Source: Batrachochytrium dendrobatidis JAM81
Lineage: Eukaryota; Chytridiomycota; Chytridiomycetes; Rhizophydiales
DNA length: 64,000 nucleotides
Reading direction: 5' to 3'
Assembly (NCBI RefSeq): GCF_000203795.2
Contig: NW_006281118.1
Location: 124,001 to 188,000, forward strand
Both the position numbers and the translations under genes were made by a program. Shown one piece after another: positions 21,987 through 32,650 of the stretch. The notes beneath the pieces were generated by a model, which was given only the letters and a program-made list of their open reading frames with translations, was not told the DNA's origin and made no database searches. The stretch's first letter is position 1. The number at the start of each line of letters is the position of its first letter.

Positions 21987-23460
21987 ATGATACCTCCTCC
22001 GAAACCATGGGAAGTAGGTTCGACTGCCTCGAATGGCAAATGCCCTGTAGTGAATGAAAACAACACTGCTTCTTCTTCAGTGGGCACATCATCAAACGTA
22101 CCTATAATGCCAGCAAGACCTACAGCTTCACAAGCAGCGCTGCTCAACCAAACTGGTATCATGCAATCAACTGGTAAGCTTTAGTGTTGCAGTGGATAGA
22201 GTTTTAATTCTCCGATGCAGTATCAACAGTCTTGTTAACCTTGTGCGCTCTATGTTTATGATTCAAGCACCATCGTATGGCAATGGATATTCACAATACA
22301 ATCGGTATGGTGCTAATGGATATGGCGGATCATATGGTGCTAATGGATATGGCGGATCATATGGTGCCAGTGGATATGGTAATACCTATGGTGCCAGTGG
22401 ATACGGTAATACCTATGGAGGCGGATATGGATCGACTTATGGCGGATATGGCTCTTCTTATGGCACAGGATATTCTCCATATAATCGATACGGAACCACA
22501 ATGGGCGGATACAATCGATTTGGTGGAATGGGAAATCAAATGAATGGGCCTATGATGGGTCCCAATGGATTGCCCATTCCCGAAGGTGAACTTCCTTTAA
22601 CAGCTCGACTTGAGCAATCAACCCAAGCGACATTCCAGATGCTCGATCAGATTGTCCAGGCTTTTGGAGGATTTTCACAAATGTTGGAATCTACTTTTTT
22701 TGCTACGCATTCGTCATTTATGGCCATGGCTGGCGTAGCTGAGCAGTTTGGAATGTTTAGGACGTATTTGGGACAAGCGTTGTCAGTGTTTAGTTTAATG
22801 GAGTTTATTCGAAATGGACTGAATTGGATCAGAGGAGTGTCGACAGATCGTGGTATACAAGGCAGTGTGGATGTGACTCGGCAAGCGGATACATTAACAG
22901 TGGACGGATTCAGTGCATTTGAAAAGGAACAGAATCAATTACAGAAATCAGGACCAAGTAAACGGCCATTATGGGTATTTTTAGCCGTTGTGATTGGGTT
23001 ACCATGGCTAATGTCAAAACTCATCTCTCAGCTACGTCAAAGGAAACTTGAGCAGCAAGAAGCAGCAATTCGTGCTGCAGCATTAAACGGAGAATCGTTG
23101 GTAGATCCCAATAGGATAATAGCAAAAAATGGTGCTTCCACGAGTGTACAGTTGCATCCATCTCAGATCCGTAATTTAGAATTCTGTCGAGCGACATATG
23201 CATTCGCAGGGGATGCACCAGGTGACCTTTCTTTACAACCAGGAGATATTGTTGCTGTTCTTGCACGATCAGATCCTGTAACTGGAGAAGCAACAGCGTG
23301 GTGGAGAGGACGGACTCAAGCAGGAGCAGTAGGAATATTTCCTGGATCATATGTGGAGATTCTACCTCGAAAAGACTCGCATGCCAACACGGATACTGTT
23401 CAAAGTAATCCATCGGCTCCATTTTCTACAGAATTTTCTACAACTCTACCTCAAGTCTAG
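21987..23460 (+). CDS. PEX13: Peroxisomal membrane docking protein PEX13
   Basis: Two exons (21987-22173, 22268-23460) join in phase to 459 residues. The N-terminus contains KPWE near residue 6, a conserved Pex13 motif. A Gly/Tyr/Ser-rich region built of tandem GYGGSYGA-like units follows (22285-22480), then membrane-associated helices in the middle. A hydrophobic segment LWVFLAVVIGLPWLMSKLI (about 296-315) precedes an SH3 domain at about 366-430 (CRATYAFAGDAPGDLSLQPG, WWRG, GIFPGSYVEIL). Pex13 and Pex14 form the docking complex through which Pex5 carries PTS1 proteins into peroxisomes. The SH3 domain binds Pex14 and Pex5, and the Tyr/Gly-rich N-region is thought to form the permeability phase of the pore. 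All expected parts are present, so the gene looks intact. Confidence 0.93.
22285..22480 (+). repeat. Coding tandem repeat of PEX13 YG-rich region
   Basis: Imperfect 27-30 bp units (GGATATGGCGGATCATATGG and variants with GCCAGTGGATATGGTAAT) repeated about five times in frame, encoding Gly-Tyr-Gly-rich peptide. Two adjacent units at 22318-22375 are almost exact duplicates, as are two at 22368-22420, so the array probably changes length by slippage. Confidence 0.75.
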
Positions 23461-24055
23461 GATATACCTACTCTTGGAGTATTATTTTTATTATTCAATT
23501 GTGGCTTGCATGTATTTACAACTGTATTCTGGTAAAATGGGTTACTAAATAAAAGAGTCAGTCTCGTGAAATGATGGATGCCAATTTACTGCACAATATT
23601 GTATCTTTTGAATTCTTTGATTAAATCTCTTTTAATGATTGGCATGGAAACAACAGTTGCGTTACTGAGATGTGTAACCTTGAACGCAATATAAGTGATT
23701 TTGGAATACAATAAACGAGTTTGACTATTCATTCAAGCCTAATATCTGGTTTCAAAATTGTACAATGTATAACTACCAAAAAGATTCCAGTTTAAAATAG
23801 TCTGATTTTGTATTTGGAAGCAGTTGATTTATACTAGAAAAGTATAACGAATACTCAATTCTTCAAGCATCGTTGCAAGATAGTGTTGCATTTTACGTGA
23901 ATATACGAAATCGATCAACTTTAAAATAGTGTTTATTGAATATGAACAAAAGTGACGATGGATATATTAGAGAAAATATAAGTCCAAGGATGAATCAGAA
24001 ACGATCAGCCAAGACAACTGCTGCCCTTGAGATCTAGAAAAGGACATCAAAGACT
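23461..24055. other. Convergent intergenic region with repeat remnants
   Basis: 595 bp after PEX13 (+) and before the stop of the small gene on the minus strand. It holds a partial short element (23889-23905) and the longer-repeat block GGCATGGAAACAACAG at 23641. No gene was seen. Confidence 0.45.
23889..23905 (+). repeat. Dispersed short element, copy 7 (partial)
   Basis: Retains CATTTTACGTGAATA; the GGCTGTAAT half is lost. Plus strand. Confidence 0.5.
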
Positions 24056-24577
24056 TCAAGCAAGTAATATTATACTAGCAAGACTCAAGACGGACATACT
24101 TATGGATACAGACGAACTCATTGATTTTCCAGCAGCACTGTTGGTCATACCGGGTGGCAGACCAGACAAAGGGAGATAAACAGCTCCAGCCACAGTGGTA
24201 TTTAAACCAAAGCTTTGAACGACCATTCTGCGCTGGTTTGGAGTGGCGGAGGGTGAACACTCGGCTGCAATAGCAGCCATGTTGCCTTTGGAGAGTCCTT
24301 GCGGAGCAGGACAACTTGGAAGTGAAGCTGCGAGTACTTGAGGAGATCCAGCAGCCCAACTTGTGGAGCATATACAAGTAACAAAGGCAGACGCAGCAGT
24401 ATCAGCCGATTGGGTAGTTGGATAGTTGAGGTCAAAGTGGTCAAGACATTGACTGTACTGTTGAACAAGAGTAGTGACGGCTGCTTGACAAGTTAAAGCT
24501 TCTTGCTGTGGTGGAGAAGGAATGGATGTGATGGTAGGAACAGTCAAGGAAGTTGTCGTTACAGAAACAGTGGACAT
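24056..24577 (-). CDS. Small Ser/Thr- and Cys-containing protein, possibly GPI-anchored
   Basis: A single frame of 173 residues. It starts with Thr/Ser-rich sequence, then a central region with six cysteines (in TCQAA, QCLDHF, TCICST, SCPAP, ECSPS) and several small-residue helices. The end is a small-residue stretch (NSAAGKSMSSSVSI) followed by a short hydrophobic tail ending LASIILLA. The tail fits a GPI-attachment signal and the Cys spacing fits a surface protein. However, no signal peptide is visible at this ATG; an upstream exon may be missing, or the protein may be handled differently. I do not recognise the family. A short-element copy lies about 40 bp upstream of the ATG in sense orientation. 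An alternative 3' end by splicing at a GTATGT near 24110 is possible. Confidence 0.5.
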   Translation of the reverse strand: MSTVSVTTTSLTVPTITSIPSPPQQEALTCQAAVTTLVQQYSQCLDHFDLNYPTTQSADTAASAFVTCICSTSWAAGSPQVLAASLPSCPAPQGLSKGNMAAIAAECSPSATPNQRRMVVQSFGLNTTVAGAVYLPLSGLPPGMTNSAAGKSMSSSVSISMSVLSLASIILLA

Positions 24578-25099
24578 TGAATTGTCTAATAGTTTATTGG
24601 TTAAACAATTTTATTTCAGTCGCATTCATGTAAAATGGAACGCAAAACAATCTCGTGGAATAATTGTTGCCAATTCCAGATTATTAACAATATTGTACTC
24701 TCTAAATAGTGTTTAAAGCACCATTCATATTTGTTTCAATAAAAATCACATTCTTGACACTTTTATTCAAGCATTGACATGGAAACAACTGCTGGATTAG
24801 AAACGCGAGCGTATGGGATCAGAATGAAACAATAATAGATTGAATTCAAAACAATCGAACCCAATACTTGGACTTTAATCGATGAATCTGGTCATCTTAC
24901 AATGTAAGATGATCGCTGTTTGATAAAGAATAACAATTTCTATCAAGACTGCGCAGTAAACATCCAATTATTGCTTATTTCAAAACTATAAACTTTGTGC
25001 ATAAACAATACATGACTTACAATAAACTCTTCAATAATCCAAAATCGACATTTATCAAAAATTAATCATTTCAAGTTTACCATAAACTAGTGTATTACT
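24578..25099. other. Divergent intergenic region
   Basis: 522 bp between the small minus-strand gene and the K+ channel gene. It contains a short-element copy (24616-24638) and a longer-repeat block GACATGGAAACAACTGCTG at 24776. The rest is AT-rich promoter sequence. Confidence 0.45.
24616..24638 (-). repeat. Dispersed short element, copy 8
   Basis: Minus-strand copy CATTTTACATGAATGCGACT, diverged at three positions. It is in sense orientation upstream of the gene starting at 24577. Confidence 0.5.
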
Positions 25100-28000
25100 A
25101 TGGACAAAGACAACCTTCAAAAGCCCACTTTGGGCTTGGATTCCACAACTGTTGCAAGCGAATCCACTAGTATTTGCACAACTCCACCATCCATCATCAA
25201 GGAACCTGCCATTGCTTCTACTGACGGTCCAACTGCTACATCTACTCCATCAACTCAGAACAATACACTTGCTGCCCAATACAATTCAATGCAGCAACAA
25301 ACCTTGCTATATCCAAAAACTCCTAGCAATACTCCTAAAGCCATTTCTTTTGCTGACGATACTCTTGATGTATCTGGCATTTCTGAAGATTCTACTGGCG
25401 ATGACGACAGTTATCTTGAAAATGATCCGTATACTCATTCCACTTCCAGTCATGGCATTACTAAACCCAAAGCCAGACCCATTATCAAATCGCTTGGTAA
25501 ACCATTATTACAACGACACATCACTCAGTTTGCCTGTCAGCCTGCTGCTCTTCATAGTCCACCATCCCGTAACAATTTCCATGTTTTAATGTCCAGTCCT
25601 CCGCTACCCAATTCAAATAACTCATATGCTACTAATAATAGCCCATCTGGATCCGTCCATAACAGAGAAGACAGCAGGAATGATGGCCGTTTTAATACGG
25701 CTTTCGATTCAAATGACATTGAACTTTTGCCACTAGAATCTTTTAATACATCTGAAACGGATACCGGAGTTCTTCGCAATGCTGCCATGGTCAACTCTCA
25801 TATGCTTCTTCAAGGAGGCAGGACCAGTAGCCATTCTTACTATAATAACTTTGGACCTAACCCTCGCTCTAATCCTCGCTCTAATCCCAATCTTAAACCA
25901 AATACCGCCAATCCTTTTAAATACTTCAACAGACACAATAATTCTGCTACGGCAGTACCCTACGTCTGTCCTATAGATATATATGATACCGTCGATTCAG
26001 GGGCTCTCGAAGTTATTGCTGCCAAGAGATCTAATAACCCCTCCGATTTTCCAAACAACATTCTGCGTCCTCTGTTGTCTTGTGTGGGTAATATGAATCC
26101 AGTCAACTACAGCAAAATACGCAGCTCTTACAGACTGCTGTATAGCGAATTTCGAAGAGGCGACTCATCATCAATGGCAGGTTCATCCAGCACTCGATCG
26201 TTTATATTGCGTGTTTTTCTATGGATGCTTAATCTGGAAAACTACATTTTGGCTACAGTCAAGTTTTTCAAAAGCAACAGACTGATTATTTTTTTTGTAA
26301 GTAGTTTGTGTATTTTGAAATTAAGCGATTAAATATTGTGTTGACCTTTTAGCTCGACTTTGACTATGTTAGATGCTTGTCGACGTACTGGTCGATATAG
26401 TCTCTTGCATGCTATACCTGCTTGAGATTGAAACCAATGCTGAGCTAGAAAAAATTGAGATTAGAGGTCGTCAGCCTACTTGGCTTTGGACTGATCGGCC
26501 TCAATGGGTGTTTGAAACTGTCATTGTTACCTCTGTATGCAACATGTGCTCATTGATTTTACGACTTTCATTCAGCGACAATCGATACATTGCATTTTTC
26601 AGCTTTGGCACATTCTTGGATTTGTTCATCTCTATTCCTTTTCTGATTCTAACCCGTATCCCTGACGGTCGCTTGATCTACGTTCCTTATTTTCTCCGGT
26701 CAATTGTCTTAATCCCTCAGCTAAAGAGCGTGCTGCGTCTCCGCATTTACTGGCCGCCAATTAATTTCAGTTCCTATAAAGAAAAGCTCATTATTCTTGT
26801 CACTACCATTTTAGTGATTATATTTTTGGGAATGTGTTCGTTCCACTACTTTGAAACCAAGTTTCCAGGCGAATCACCCACTACATCAAATCTTTCTCTT
26901 ATGCAGACGTTTTACTTTATTGTGATTACAATTTCAACTGTAGGATATGGCGATATTACTCCAAAAACCACTCTAGGAAAGTTTATCATCATTTCCATGA
27001 TTTTGCTGTCCATTGTGATACTTCCTGGGCTGATTTCAGATGTGCAAGAAAACTTGAAGCTGCAGCTGTCAGATGCAGGCACTTACACTAGGGGTAACAG
27101 GGATTTCATTATCATCTGTGGAGCGTTTGATTCTGTTCCCCGTGTTCAAAATGTCATCAGTATGGTTTCAACAAGAAAATCGTCATCATCGACTAAAATT
27201 GTATTTTTAGCACGCACAAAGCAAAGTGTGCAAATCAAAGCTTATCTTAATCAATCTTTTTTCCGAAATCGTGTTACCTATCTTCAAGGCAGTGGGCTGA
27301 ACATGGAGGATTTGGCTCGTGTGCAATTGAAGTATGCAGCTGCAGCGTTTATTTTGGCTGATACGAATGCCGTAAACAAAAAAGAAGAGGATGAGCACAA
27401 TACACTTCGTGCATGGGCATTTGATGATTACGCACCACATACCCCACTTTATGTCGATAATCTACTTCCTGGTACAGAACGATTGCAAGAAAAAACCACC
27501 TCTGCTTCAGTGTGTATTGATGATCTCAAACAGATTTTGATGGCGTATAATTGTCTGTATCGCGGGGTGGGAACATTGACTGTGAATCTACTACGAAAAT
27601 GTCCGACCTACTCGGATTATGACGAGCCTTGGCGTGCTCAATACGCAGACGGTCTCTCCAATGCAATCCATCAAACGGAGATCAATCCCGTGTTTATTGG
27701 CTACCCATTTACTATCATAGCATACTATCTTTTTAAAGAGTTTCAGGTTATTTTAATTGGTGTTGGTATGATTATGCCATCCAGTCAAGGACCAGATGGA
27801 GTGCATGTGATGTTGAACCCTGGATTAGATTATATTCTTAATTCAACCGATCGATGCCTATTTATTGCGCAAAGCGAAGAAGATATCCGTGCAATTGGTA
27901 CGCTTACCAAGGTAGAGTTTAACCGAACACTGACCCAGCGAACATTGGTTTCCTCTGCTTCGCGACATACCTTGTCACGTAGACCAGCATTGGATGGATC

Positions 28001-29084
28001 CCCTACTTTACCATCTCAAGATGAAATTGTGCTGAGTATGCTGACTCAGGGCTACCCCTTTAGCATGTATAAAGACGATCGTACTCCATTGTGCTGGCTT
28101 CTTCGCCATGAACAAAGTCTTATGGATGTTGTTATTACAGATGCAAGCGAACTGGTGTCGCATATTCTGGTTTGCACCTACAGCCTGAGTCTCTTTCGAT
28201 TTGTTTGCACTCTACGTTCGGCCAATCTTACTGCTAGGGAGCTCAAACCAATTTTGGTTCTTTGTCCCAAAATCCCGACTCCCGAAGAATTCGCGGTATT
28301 TTCTCGGTTTCCAGATTTGTTTTTCATGGAAGGTGACGCAAGTCTTCAGCCTGATCTTGAAAGAGGGAATGTGCGTGCATCTGGAAAAGTTGTTATTGTT
28401 AATATGCAGCGTATACCCACTGGCGAGTCTCAAAGCAGCACTGAAGATTTTATGGATAGCTCTTCCATCATGGTTGCACATTTGATCTACAACATGTTTC
28501 ATCGAGTTGGTATGCGCAAGTATGTGGTTATTCATCTTCAAAAGCGAGCCAATATCAAATTTCTTCGTCCTACTGCTCGAAAAAGGCGACAGATACGCAA
28601 AACAAGAATTGGCGCTTTACAAAACCATGTTCCATTAGAAAAGGATATGAGGGATGCTTACAATGATTGGATTGATGATGTCTTTTTTGCACCCGTGTTT
28701 GCAGCTGGAAGGGTGCTCTCAAATAGCATGATCGAGCCAGTGCTGTTCCAGTCCTATACTAACCCGTTTATACTGGATATCTACAATGCATTTTGTGGAG
28801 TGCAATATCTGAAGCAACGGCATGTGCAATCGCAACTGGGCGTAGAGCGGGCTGGACTGTGCTACGTGTGTGTACCCCAAGACTTTATCGGAAAGCCTTT
28901 TGGACAATTGTTTGAATATTTTGCTCATGATGCTGGAGTTGTGCCTATTGGATTGTTGAGAGAGGAAATCGATCCAAGTGCCAGTAACAAATTGCCATTT
29001 ATTGTTACCAATCCGCTGTTTAGCTTACTATTGAAAAAGTCTGACTTGGTTTATGTATTGGCAACACCAAGGCAGGTTGTGTGA
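25100..29084 (+). CDS. Slo/BK-like potassium channel with RCK domains
   Basis: Two exons, 25100-26296 and 26373-29084 (phase 0, GTAAGT donor), give 1,302 residues. The first 380 residues are Ser/Asn/Pro-rich and disordered. Six membrane segments follow: S1 spans the splice junction (IIFFMLVDVLVDIVSCMLYL) and S2-S4 come next (WVFETVIVTSVCNMC, FGTFLDLFISIPFLIL, RSIVLIPQLKSVLRLR). S5 is IILVTTILVIIFLGMC, then the pore loop with intact filter STVGYGDITP near residue 590, and S6. The C-terminus has two tandem RCK-type domains: the first starts DFIIICGAFDSVPRVQN and contains GSGLNMEDLARVQLKYA; the second starts HILVCTYSLSLFRFVC. This is the layout of calcium-activated K+ channels. The S4 has few charges and I see no Asp-run calcium bowl, so gating may differ. 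Located in the plasma membrane or an endomembrane. Confidence 0.9.
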
Positions 29085-29514
29085 TTCCTACACCTTGCAT
29101 TCATTTCATCCTTGCAATGATTAGTTTTTTAATGTAGTTGCCTATTTTAAGCTGGTTTTAAATAAGTTGATTTAATGTAGCATGTTTTTATGACTATGAA
29201 ATGTTATATACAGAATATTGATAGTATATATAATGTGTTTGTGGGATGGAGTACATGGTATGCTAGATGAAACTCTTGTGCTTGAACAGATTGCTGTCGT
29301 GTAGATTCCAAATCTCCAAGTGCGATTTAATATGAATGTCTTGATTTGCTCAGTTTAGATCACTGTTGTGGTGACTCTTGACCTTGTCACAACTAGATCG
29401 TGTAATATGCTGCTGAATGGACGACTGCTTGACGTGAATGAAAAAATACATGATATTCTGTCAACATAAACCAGATTGGAGCGTTGTTGAGTAGCACTTG
29501 TGAGCCAGACTCGA
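29085..29514. other. Convergent intergenic region
   Basis: 430 bp between channel and kinase stop codons. No gene or repeat copy was seen; an extra 3' exon of the kinase gene here cannot be excluded. Confidence 0.4.
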
Positions 29515-31644
29515 CTACCGATCTTGATAATGTGTGCTAGAATATGTAAATTGCCGGTGATGAGGTGGGGGAAGTATATGATCATGCGTTGTATTATTTG
29601 CATTGGCAGAGTGACTGTTTACTATATGGGATTGGGTTGATGGAGCAGCGACAGGTGAATTTGTATTGTTTTTATAGGCAAATGGAGACAAGAGTCCGCC
29701 ATAACTAGGACCTGCGTGTCCAAATGGAGAATGGTATCCTTGTGAAGATTCAATGCTTGCCACTACGCTTAAACGTGACATGTCATCTATTGTGTAGCAG
29801 GATATGGTACTATGTCTATGTGCAGCTTTGCCAGTACACGATGAGTTGATGATTTTGCTATTAGATTTGTGCATCGACCTATGAGTTGCCTGGCTGATTA
29901 ATTTACTTATTTCAGACGAGTTGTTTGTTTCAAATGTAGTATTGATACGATCTACATGATTGTATCCTTCCAACTCAATTGCTTTAGATGCCAAAGCAGT
30001 CATTCTCGTAGACGTGTGTTTGCTTGTGGACTCCATAAGAGTGTAATCAAAGTCCTATTCGTAATAAACGTGAGTTTAGATCATCTCGGTATAAACACCA
30101 CAATCCACTCATTATAAATGTATTGAGGCTTACGGTAAAACTCTGAAACACTAATGGAGTTTTATATCGATCAGAACATATCCGCTTTCGATTGACAAAT
30201 TTCACCAAATCATTCACATCTGCGTCTGTCTTGAAATTTATCAGGGACATATCGGGCACAAATACCGGTTTAGCAGTCTTGTTGTCGATCATGAGCCAAT
30301 TGATACCATTAAAAAGCAAATGGTTTTGAAGTAGAGAAAATCCTTTGGTCTCATATCCTAGCCGTTCACGTGGATTTAATTGTAAAAATCCAGTTATGAC
30401 TGATTTGACAAGATCGGTGACTATTCCACTACCAGGTGGAAGGATTGGAAATTTAAACTTGGCACGTCTAATCAGCTCACGCCGGATTTTGGATCGAAAG
30501 GGTCTTTCACCACATACCATCTCAAACATGATGACTCCAAGTGACCACCAGTCAACCGATGAATGATATCCCATTCCGCTGATCATTTCTGGTGCCATGT
30601 CTGTTGTATTTGCCATTGAGCTAGGTTAGCAATTGCTCAAATAAAGTGTCTATTTTGATTTAACAATTAAACTTGCATGGTTCAGTTCCAGCTACATATC
30701 TTAACGACTTTCCATCAATCTGTCTGATTGCTATATTAAAATCTGATAGGTGTGCATGACCCGCCGAATCTAAAAGAATATTCTATAATTGATTTTCATA
30801 GAACACATGCATTAGATTGTCAATTCATGACTGATGCACCAATGAAAATAGTAAAACCACTTGCATCTGGTTTGATATCTCGGTGAATAATATTGTGAGA
30901 ATGCAAATATTTTAATGCACACGATATTTCTGCAATCAAGAATCTTGTTTCCTCCTACACCATTCAAAAACATTCATTTGAGCTGTTAGTCCATATCTTT
31001 ACCAAATGGTTTTGATCATAATTTAAGCCAATACCTGATTCCACAATCGTGATTTAATATGGTATCGTAAATCACCTCCACTAATAAAGTCTAATACCAT
31101 GTACATAAACTCTTCGTCTTGAAACGAATACCGCAAGCCGCATATCAATGCATGTCGAATTTCTTCCAGTATGTTTCGCTCTTGGACAACATGTTGTATT
31201 GCCTTTTCATCAAACGCCTTCTTTTTTTGAGTGTATTTGAGTGCAAATAGATGATTATCCGTCTTTCGTTTGATAACACACACCTATTATAAGAATATCA
31301 TTCCATATAATTAGTTGATGGATTAGTTTTTTTATTACTGTAAATACAAGTCACACATGTACATCAATTTAAAGCACATGTAACAATCAGACAATGCAAT
31401 TGAATACATGTAGCTATGCATTAAGGGAATGTGAGAGGATATTGATTTGCAATGCATTATTTTGGTCAGTATCTATGCAAGCCAATTTCCCATAAGAAAT
31501 GATATAGAACAATACACTTATTCAAATCTCAGTGACATCTACCTTTCCAAAAGCTCCTTTTCCTAGTACTTCGCATATATAAAAGTGGTCGATCGAGACT
31601 GGTTTGTGTGAGTGGGCAACAGTAGATGAAACTCCGCATCCCAT
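29515..31644 (-). CDS. STK32/YANK-like AGC serine/threonine kinase
   Basis: Six exons (31543-31644, 31035-31283, 30865-30954, 30677-30782, 30134-30600, 29515-30054) join to 517 residues. The start MGCGVSS fits N-myristoylation plus palmitoylation, so membrane attachment is likely. Kinase parts: glycine loop LGKGAFGKV, ATP lysine in FALKYTQ, YSFQDEEFMYMVLDFISGGD (typical of STK32), catalytic loop IIHRDIKPDN, metal site SDFNIAI (DFN rather than DFG, as in STK32/YANK), activation segment AGTEPYMAPEM, and VDWWSLGVIMFEM. The tail includes FDYT, an AGC hydrophobic-motif-like sequence, then a His/Ser-rich region. The two introns at 30783-30864 (minus) and 30601-30676 bracket exon 4. For HRDIKPD^NILLD and EPY^MAPEM to be intact, the donors at 30864 and 30676 must be GCAAGT, i.e. 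GC-AG introns. The function of this kinase family is poorly known. Confidence 0.9.
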
Positions 31645-32650
31645 GATATAGTTGATATAAAGTTGCTTTTAATGCTTTGGCTAATCAAAAGGTGACGATG
31701 GCTTGGTAATATAGATTGGATGAATACAGCTGCGGACTATTATAAGCTTTTAAAAGTCGATACAGGTATAGATTCAAATATTGTAAATCGTGTTTTGTGT
31801 ACGCGTCGAAAATCGAGCTTAATCCTCAAACGTAATATATAGCGATTCCTCAACGATTGATGTAATTGACCAGTTTTTAGTCATGGTGTATTGTATCTAG
31901 CCAAATATGCGTATACTCTGTTTTTTATTATAGTGAATTTCAGACTACACCATTCATTTTTCTTGTGTTTATTTCTTGGTTGGAATTTTGTCAACAATAA
32001 TTTAATTACAGCTGCATTCATACAAGATACTTGTATTTATCCGGCAGTGACTTTTGGTTTCTTTGGAATAAACAGTTGTTAAATAATCACTGCGCTTTTC
32101 TACTAGACATTTTAATTCTTTCAGATGCACAAAGTATAGCTTTGGACTGAAATTATCCTCACTCGACATGGTCATGGATTTTACGTTTGACAAGTTTGAA
32201 TCAGACTCATTCATCGAGATGCAGATATTGGGTTTGTTTTCAGAAAACAAAAATTGCACATTTCAGTCATGCAGTTGTTTCCATGCCAATCATCAGGAGA
32301 ACAACCCAAAAACAGTATTATCCAGTAAACTGTTGCTCATCAAACACGAGACTGACTTGTGCGCTGACATTCTTATTTAGTATTACATTTTACGTGAATA
32401 CAAACTCTATCAATACAAACTTATTCCATGAACAATAATAAAATCCTGTCAAGTGCAGATTTAATCCAAAACATTCGTCTAAAGCCGTATGTGTTTATGA
32501 AACTTCAACAATATCAATTTGTATGGCAGATGACAAAAGCAATGCTTTGGAGCAACTGGATGGTTTCAAGCGATGAATTTGGCCGAGAATAAAATTGGAC
32601 ACAGCTAGAAATACTTTACTAAAACTTGTTCTAGTACTTGTGCAGACAGC
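31645..32650. other. Divergent intergenic region with repeat remnants
   Basis: 1.0 kb between kinase and MOCS1 start codons. It contains short-element copy 9 (32386-32403) and the longer-repeat block CAGTTGTTTCCATGCCAATC at 32270 (reverse orientation). Open frames of 60-85 codons occur but have no coding character. Confidence 0.4.
32386..32403 (+). repeat. Dispersed short element, copy 9 (partial)
   Basis: Reads CATTTTACGTGAATACAAAC, so the GGCTGTAAT half is lost. It is sense-oriented, 248 bp before the MOCS1 start codon. Confidence 0.5.

Noticed and set aside
22277..22543. 88-codon frame (MAMDIHNTIGMVLMDMADHM…) and its antisense partner
   Set aside because: Shadow frames of the PEX13 Gly-Tyr repeat.
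32002..32440. Short overlapping frames of 60-85 codons on both strands
   Set aside because: No consistent splice partners or motifs, and they overlap repeat remnants.
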